Shown here piece after piece: positions 57,701 to 64,000 of a stretch of 64,000 nt of DNA (position 1 is the first letter of the stretch; each line of letters begins with the position of its first letter). Origin of the DNA: Arcuatula senhousia (lineage: Eukaryota > Mollusca > Bivalvia > Mytilida > Mytilidae). The notes beneath the pieces are model-generated. The model saw only the letters and a program-made list of their open reading frames with translations. It had not been told where the DNA came from and did not search any database. The position numbers and the translations under genes are program-made. Location: assembly GCA_963971305.1 (NCBI GenBank), contig OZ020317.1, positions 10,372,001 through 10,436,000 on the forward strand. The letters are read 5' to 3'.

Positions 57701-57756
57701 TATATTTTTGTTCGATGGTGCATTACTATGCACAGATACTTATAAGGTCTATTGAA
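54730..57756. other. Stretch without recognised genes
   Basis: AT-rich with G-runs at 55226-55247 and 55297-55304. ORFs of 82 codons (55727) and 118 codons (56610) show no domain features and atypical composition, so they are not called. Confidence 0.45.
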
Positions 57757-57775
57757 TTAATTACCTTCAACATTC

Positions 57776-57900
57776 ATCGTTTCTTTCAGAACACGAATGG
57801 TATTTAGTTTAGTGTGCTCAACAATGATATCGTTTACTTCGATTATTTTAGCATTGAGCTTGGCATTAAGCTCTTGTCTTTTACAGGATGATGGAACTAC
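57776..57900 (-). other. Possible isolated exon (weak)
   Basis: Minus-strand open stretch coding CKRQELNAKLNAKIIEVN and on to TLKE-like VLKETMNVEG. It looks like an amphipathic heptad segment, followed by a GTAATT that could be a donor. A TAG upstream (GCCGTAG) could be the acceptor. No neighbour exon was found, so this is only a candidate piece of a coiled-coil or C1q-type protein. Confidence 0.2.
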
Positions 57901-58464
57901 GGCGCAAGGTATGTTCATATTGTGTACATGAATAGCATCAGTAAGAAAAAACAACTACAATTTCAAAAGTGTGACATTTGGTATATTAATCAATATAGCT
58001 GAATGCACATTAAAGCCCTCGTTCCTCTAGTGTAGTTTAAGACTTACAGTCAAGAACGCGGATTTGGAGTTGTGAAAAACAATGTTATTCTTTTAGTATT
58101 ATATCTATGATCTAGAATTTAAAGTGTTTTTTATCATTTATTAAATACTATTTTTCACTTTAGGATTTGGCTTACCCATAAGTATTTTTTTCCATTCAGG
58201 GCAAATTGCAAAAGAGCGAACAGCAACCGCTGGTAATATTGAAGGCTGCTGGCTATTTTCCGTTATGGATTTTCGTAATTGTCGTCTATATTCTAGGTTT
58301 CATCGCATACACTTCTTCCACATTTCGTAAACTTCTATTTTCATTTTATTTTTATATTGAAATATGTTTTTGTTTTCCAGTATTTCAGTAGTAAAATCCA
58401 ACAAAAAATTTTTAAATCGAAAGAATAAAGCCACAAACGCCTACAAAATCAGCCGGCTACTTTT

Positions 58465-58965
58465 TCCTCAGTCAGCTATTTGTTAGTAATAGCGAGTGGT
58501 CTATAGAGAATTCCTATATCGTTCGTTTGTTCTTCTAATTCTCTGAATTAAACGTTAATAGATTTGATTTATATTGTGTGTTTATTTTTGTGCTTTGTTT
58601 AGGATTATTGATAGGGGAAGGTTGGGCAAAAAAACTAATTTAACCCTGCTACATTTTATATGTTCCTGTCTTTAGCCAGGAATCTTTGACAAAGCTTTTG
58701 TTTGTACTTTTCTTTTTGATGTTGTATTTTCTTTGTTAAAACAGTAGGTCTATCTTTGACTATTTAAGGACTTGATTTGACCTGAATTATGTGCATTTTT
58801 TTAAAGACTTTTGTCCGATTGAGGAACAACGAGCAGCTCCCAATGGCCTCATTAATGGCTGCTGGTGGTTTACCATTATTTTTTTTTAAATAAGGCTTGT
58901 TAAATGAGCTTTGTCGCGTCCACTTATTTCACCTCTCATTATTTTATATTTAGTTATTTTCAAAC
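58465..58965 (+). repeat. Dispersed repeat family F
   Basis: Second copy of the element at 8985-9510. A tail-only copy precedes it at about 58190-58330 (GCAAATTGCAAAAGAGCGAA, GAAGGCTGCTGGC), whose 61-codon ORF is therefore part of a repeat. Confidence 0.75.
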
Positions 58966-59101
58966 TTCTAATCTTCAAATAATTTTCCAATAAAGTCAAA
59001 TAAAATCTGATCTCATTAAAACATTTAATCACTTTTCTAGCAGTGACATAAAAAAATGAACATAAATTACAGATTTCTCAATTCTCAAAAACTTCTTTTT
59101 T

Positions 59102-60541
59102 AGCTCACCTGACCCGAAGGGTCAGGTGAGCTATTGCCGTCACTTGGCGTCCGTCGTCCGTCCGTAAACTTTTAGAAAATTTAACTCTTCTGACACGATA
59201 AGTCGGATTGTAACTTAACATGGTGTGGTTATTTTTTGGGGTATGGTGGACAAAACTACTGCTTAGATTGATGATTTGTCAAAAAACATGACCGCCATGG
59301 CTAAAAATAGAACATAGGGGTAAAATGCATTTTTTTGCTAATAACTCAAAAATGGCTACAGATATCAAAATTCAGGCTAGGTTAAAGTGATTAGCACCTC
59401 AAGATCTACCTACCCTGAAATTTTGAAGAAAATCCAACAACCCATGTAAGAGTTATTGCCCTTTTTGTGGATTTTTTGCAAACTTTGCACCTGTTTAGAT
59501 CAATATCTTGAAAACTATACTATATATTTGAGAAATTTAAATTGCATATTGTTAAAACATTAAGATCTACAAAATATGTAAAGGGTCAACGTTGTAGGAC
59601 CTTTCCTTTTAGGAGTTATTGCCCTTAGAACGTCAAAATTGAGCATTTTAACAGCATTTCCTTATTTCATTGAAAACGTTGAAGTCCTCTGACACTTTAA
59701 GTCCAATTGGAACCAAACTTGATATTGTTGTTTATTAGCATTAGTTGTATAGAACTGATGTGGGGGTTTTTGATTGGTCATAAAACATGGCCGATGGGGC
59801 TAAAAATAGAACATAGGGGTAAATGGCAGTTTTTTGCAAAAAAAACCTAAAACGGTGACAGATTTTAAAGTTTTGAATGGGAACAAAATTTATCAGCATC
59901 TCAAGATCTACCAGCTCTGAAATTTTGAAGAAAATCCAGCAACCCATGTAGGAGTTATTGCCCTTTTTGTGGATTTTTTTGCAAATTTTGCACCTGTTTA
60001 GCTCAATATCTTGAAAACTATAGAAGATATTTGAGAAGTTTGAATTGCATATTGTTAAGCGCATCAAGATCTACAAAAGATGTAATATGGTCAATGTTGT
60101 TAGACCTTACCTCGAGGAGTTATTGCCCTTAGAACGTCCAAATTGAGCATTTAAAAAGCATTTCCTCATTACATTGAAAACGTTAACTCCTCTGACACTT
60201 TAAGTCCAATTGAAACCAAACTTGGTATTGTTGTTAATTAGCATTAGGTGTATAGAACGTATGTGGGGATTTTTGATTGGTTGTAAAACATGGCCGCTGT
60301 GGCTAAAAATAGAACATTAGGTTAAACTGCATTTTTTTGCAAATAACTCAAAAAGGGTGACAGATTTTTTAGATTTTGATTGAGAACAAAAGTGATCAGC
60401 AACTTAAGATCCACCATATTGTCAGATGACCCCCTTATTAATCTTATGGCCCTTTCAACGTCAAATAGATTTTTCCTAATAACCTTTACTTCAGGCACAT
60501 ATGTCAGGTGAGCGATTCAGGCTCATGAGAGCCTCTTGTTT
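59102..60541 (+). repeat. Dispersed repeat family C, longest copy (three modules)
   Basis: It opens with a perfect hairpin (AGCTCACCTGACCC / GGGTCAGGTGAGCT, 59103-59133). Three internal modules carry the AAACATGRCCGNNRKGGCTA box near 59285, 59785 and 60285. The end is GTGAGCGATTCAGGCTCATG and GAGAGCCTCTTG, itself a small hairpin. The spacing of about 500 bp shows internal amplification compared with the two-module copy at 43062. Confidence 0.88.
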
Positions 60542-60544
60542 GCA

Positions 60545-62545
60545 ATTCAATATGTTTTGTTTTTATTGATGCATTCAATTGTCACAAGAGCTCATCCATT
60601 GAGTTAAAAACACAAATCATTGTTTCTAACAGAACAAAAAAACCTTTACGGGATGATAATATTTTGTCTTTTTTTATCGAATCTCCATGTTTTTTTATTT
60701 TTATAAATTATTTTATACAAAGAACCATTCCTAAAGAATTATTTAATCGGATGAAAAATGGTATTTATCTGATCATTTGGCTGTTCAATGGTACATGTAT
60801 AAACATACGGAAGCATATCAGGTCAATGTGTCTGTTTTTTACTTTATATTTGTCAACTACAATCTTGGAAATTCCAACTTTTTCTGATATGTATAATAAT
60901 AGACATGAAAAAAATGTAAAAAAAACTTGGTTTAAGGACCTTCTTTCCTAGCTATTTAAGAAAAAAACTGATTTATCCTACACTTTTTTATTTTAAAAAA
61001 ATCGTTACACATTTCCCCGCCAAATTATCTCTCCTGATAATACATTTTTTAAGAAGAAGCTCATTTTTTTAAAAATATTTGTTGTATTCTTTCTGTTAAG
61101 AAATCAGTAAATGCATAAAAGCATTGTTAAGTTCGAGCATAAAATGATTGCAAATATATTTTTTTCATCTGAAAGAAGCAAAGGTAGTACCAATGGGTTT
61201 ATTAAACATCATCATAACAAAAAGGACAAAAAACAAAAAGGACAAAATATTCATCACAACTAAACAAACCACACAACAACAACAACTATACGTTAATACA
61301 ATTACAACGAATTGAGTACTATAATCAACAGTTTTTTGTCGAGTCATCGGTGACCGTATGGTGAATATTTATTTATTATGCCCCGTCCTCGTGGTTCTTC
61401 AGTAACGTGTCAGTCCGATTTCTACCGAAAAGAGAACAAAAGAATTTAACTCTTCTATCAAACGAGGTAGAAAAGTGCTATTGGGTTGTTTACGCTGTTG
61501 TCAAGAGCTTTAAAAAGTTATTAAACGACATAATTCCATATAAATATGGAATTATGTCAATTAACAGCGCAAAAGTCGTAACAAGATGGACTCAAAATTT
61601 TGAAAATTGGATTCAGTATCGATAGAAAAAAATTATATTCCATTTTTTTCTCTTCTAATTTTCATGTTCAAATATTATTTTTATTAATATTAAATATATG
61701 AGACGTAAAAATCATGAAAATCTGAAAAAATACATGTAGTCACAAAAATATTAGTTCAAGATCCCTTTACCGAAATGTTTACGGTCATGGTTCAATGCAT
61801 GATCACCACAGAGAAATTGTTTGCGATCATTTATTTTTTCTTTTCGTTCTAGAATGCCATTTGATTAAGATGAAATACTAATTAGGGTTATATCTGTTTT
61901 TTTAACAATAAAAGTAACTAGGGACTATTGACAGAAAAGAATTACCTTTATCAGAATACTTCAGTGCAAAACAATTAATTACAGCCTATATTTGCTTTGT
62001 TTCAGATCTCTCTTTTTTAAAATAAAAGTTGTATTCTTAATATCTTTTCTTTTTCATTTTCCTAATTTGGTTCTAAAACATCATTAGCTAAAATTGAGAT
62101 ACCAAAAAGTGCTTGAACATGTAATTAACAATAAAAGTAACTAAACTTTTAGCTTTATCATGTTTATTAACGAACGAGTTGGCAACAGTTATTCATTTTG
62201 TATTATATCTCGACGTTTTGCAATAAAAATGCTTACCTTAGTTTTGTTTCTTTTTGTACTATGTTATATATCATTTTTTAAAATTCTTAAATGACAAAAC
62301 AAAAATAATTTTGAAATGGCTGTATCAAAAGAGGACTATTGCGATCTATTACTATTCTGGCGTGTCTTCCATGTTTTGTCTTTTTTCTCGGACATTGAGA
62401 TTCGGTAATTTTGTTATTACCTTTATTTATTACAGGAAATGATAAAATAAAATTGTATTTTTTTCACTAGATAAGTTTGATGGTGTGTATTTTGAAATTA
62501 ACTATTTCTAACGGCTTTTATATTTTTAACATAACAATACTTAAG
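60545..62545. other. Non-coding stretch with small repeats
   Basis: Contains a partial family B copy (61180-61310) and a perfect hairpin (GACATAATTCCATA / TATGGAATTATGTC, 61527-61558). The ORFs of 60-95 codons are AT-rich and show no domain. Confidence 0.45.
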
Positions 62546-62550
62546 TTTGA

Positions 62551-63430
62551 AACCACTGGGTGATAACCGCTGCTGGTTGACCAGAGGTCCCCGAGGGTAA
62601 TCACAAGCCTGGTCGTCAGACTTGTCTGACACGATTTACCATAAAATTTCTAATATATTTTTCGCTTAAATTTCCTATTTTAAAATTCAAAATTGTTTAA
62701 AACACCAGGTTTCTTTCCTTGTACTGCACATGGTTGATATCCTCGGTGCTGGATTTGGCTTCCCTGTTCGCAGGTTTTGGCTTTGAATACTTTTCGTTTT
62801 CAACAGTTTTGGAATTTGACCTTCCAATGTATTGATTTTAATGCTACTGATGAAAGGTTACTCCTTGAAATATCGATATAAAGCATATCAAAATTAATCG
62901 TTTATTCCCGCGTTTTGGTGTTTGTAATTTTGAAAAAAATTGACATTACATAAAAATATATATCTTGAAATTATTGTGTGATATGAAAAAAAATGACATG
63001 TAAAAACCTCTATCTTACGCCAATCAAAATACTTTATGGCAAAATGGATTGATAACATATACTTTTGCTTTTTTTTATCTCACTATTTTGTGCTTTTTGT
63101 TTCTTCGTGCTGTTCTTGTTTGTGTTTACCAGTTTTGGCGTTGCAAAAAAAAAAAGTATTGAATGAAAAGTACTCTCAAAGCCAAAAGGTTCGAACAGGG
63201 ACGCCAAATCCATCACTGAAGATATCGACCATATGCAGTACAAGGAAAGAAACCTGGTATTTTTAACAATTTCGAATTTAACATGTTTAACAATCGGAAA
63301 TTACAATTACAAAAACATAAGAAATTTTTTATGGTTAAACCGTGTCAAACTAGTCTGACGACCAGGCTTGTGATTACCCTCGGGGAACCTTGGTCCACCA
63401 GCAACGGCTATCGATCCAATGGTTTCAAAA
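62551..63430. mobile_element. Foldback element with long inverted arms
   Basis: 62551-62890 and 63145-63430 are reverse complements in outline. Outer arms: AACCACTGGGTGATAACCGC versus the reverse of AACGGCTATCGATCCAATGG, and CGAGGGTAATCACAAGCCTG versus CAGGCTTGTGATTACCCTCG. Inner arms: family E sequence (ACACCAGGTTTCTTTCCTTG versus CAAGGAAAGAAACCTGGT). The middle is AT-rich and non-coding. Confidence 0.8.
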
Positions 63431-64000
63431 TTCAAATACCAAAACAAGTATAAAAACTGTTAATTTGGTTATACTGTATATCGATATTTCAAGGAATGTT
63501 GACACTAGAATGCCCCATTGGTGCATCTCTGTGTCTATCAACAAAAGTATTTTGCTTAAGGTTCATGTTTACATCTACCTCAAAACGGCTTTATTTTATA
63601 TCTATTTGGTTTAGTATATGAACAGCAAAGACTGCATAAAACATTCAAAAATAAACCGTACACATGGTAGAAGGGCCTAGATATATTAACTCTTAATAAT
63701 TTTTTATTTTATTTTCATGATTAATTTTGATATTTTCTTAATGTGTCAATGTAATAAGGTGTGTCCATATCTAGGTCCTACTATACTTTATTTGTCCTGA
63801 TAATATGCCGTTTGAGCTGTACATATACTAAGATTTTCTTTAAAAAAATTCAACTGTCCTGATGAACCTAAAATTCTTTTCTTTTTATTTATTTTACGTG
63901 TTCTAGAACGTCATTAGTTTAAGTTAAAATACAGTACTATTACCGATCAATGCAACACTAAGACAGTGTGACAGATAGATACATGCAACGGATTGGTGAA
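63431..64000. other. Right edge of the window
   Basis: 63431-63540 continues family E/B-like sequence (ATATTTCAAGGAATG, AATGCCCCATTGGTGCATCT). The remainder has no recognised feature. Confidence 0.4.

Noticed and set aside
58206..58391. 61-codon ORF with a membrane-like segment
   Set aside because: It lies within a tail fragment of dispersed repeat family F.
60664..60951. 95-codon hydrophobic ORF
   Set aside because: Composition follows the AT-rich background and no conserved features were seen.

Overview
The window reads as nuclear DNA of a bivalve, most likely a mussel (Mytilus). Reasons: AT-rich intron-bearing sequence, GT-AG introns, a molluscan ADAM/ADAMTS-like protease, and many copies of a dispersed repeat whose core (CTCATCAGAGGCGCTCTACC) I recognise from mussel sequence. 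No rRNA, tRNA, CRISPR or prokaryotic feature was seen. There are two probable protein-coding genes; most of the rest is mobile DNA in several nested layers.

Layout. 1-2866 is a 32-bp satellite with higher-order duplication. 4902-28191 (+) holds 20 phase-consistent exons of a secreted or surface metalloprotease: prodomain, furin-type site, M12B catalytic domain (HELGHSLSAGHD), three tandem cysteine-rich modules, a roughly 480-residue Ser/Thr mucin-like stalk and a short hydrophobic C-terminus. The signal-peptide exon was not found. Its introns carry many MITE-like elements, retroelement relics and dispersed repeats. 28.2-32.7 kb is repeats, including a nearly perfect 327-bp foldback.

32753-48672 is the most unusual part. 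It is a block of about 16 kb whose two ends are inverted copies of a Penelope-like retroelement (PLE), bracketed by 79-80 bp direct repeats. The left end has three tandem pseudo-LTR units and a decayed minus-strand reverse transcriptase; the right end has a plus-strand reverse transcriptase and two pseudo-LTR heads. The pseudo-LTRs encode hammerhead ribozymes in the sense orientation. Between the PLE copies lie an apparently intact, intron-containing piggyBac transposase gene and a coiled-coil-like ORF. That ORF is interrupted by a 4.15-kb DNA transposon with Transib/RAG-type termini (CACGGTG...CACCGTG) and a 5-bp target duplication.

48.7-64 kb holds more dispersed repeats, one decayed protein-coding fragment, a 309-bp tandem duplication, a long composite repeat with a terminal hairpin (59.1-60.5 kb) and a foldback element (62.55-63.43 kb). 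No further complete gene is supported there.

All splice sites, ribozyme folds and terminal repeats were read by eye. Family names rest on motifs, not on database searches.
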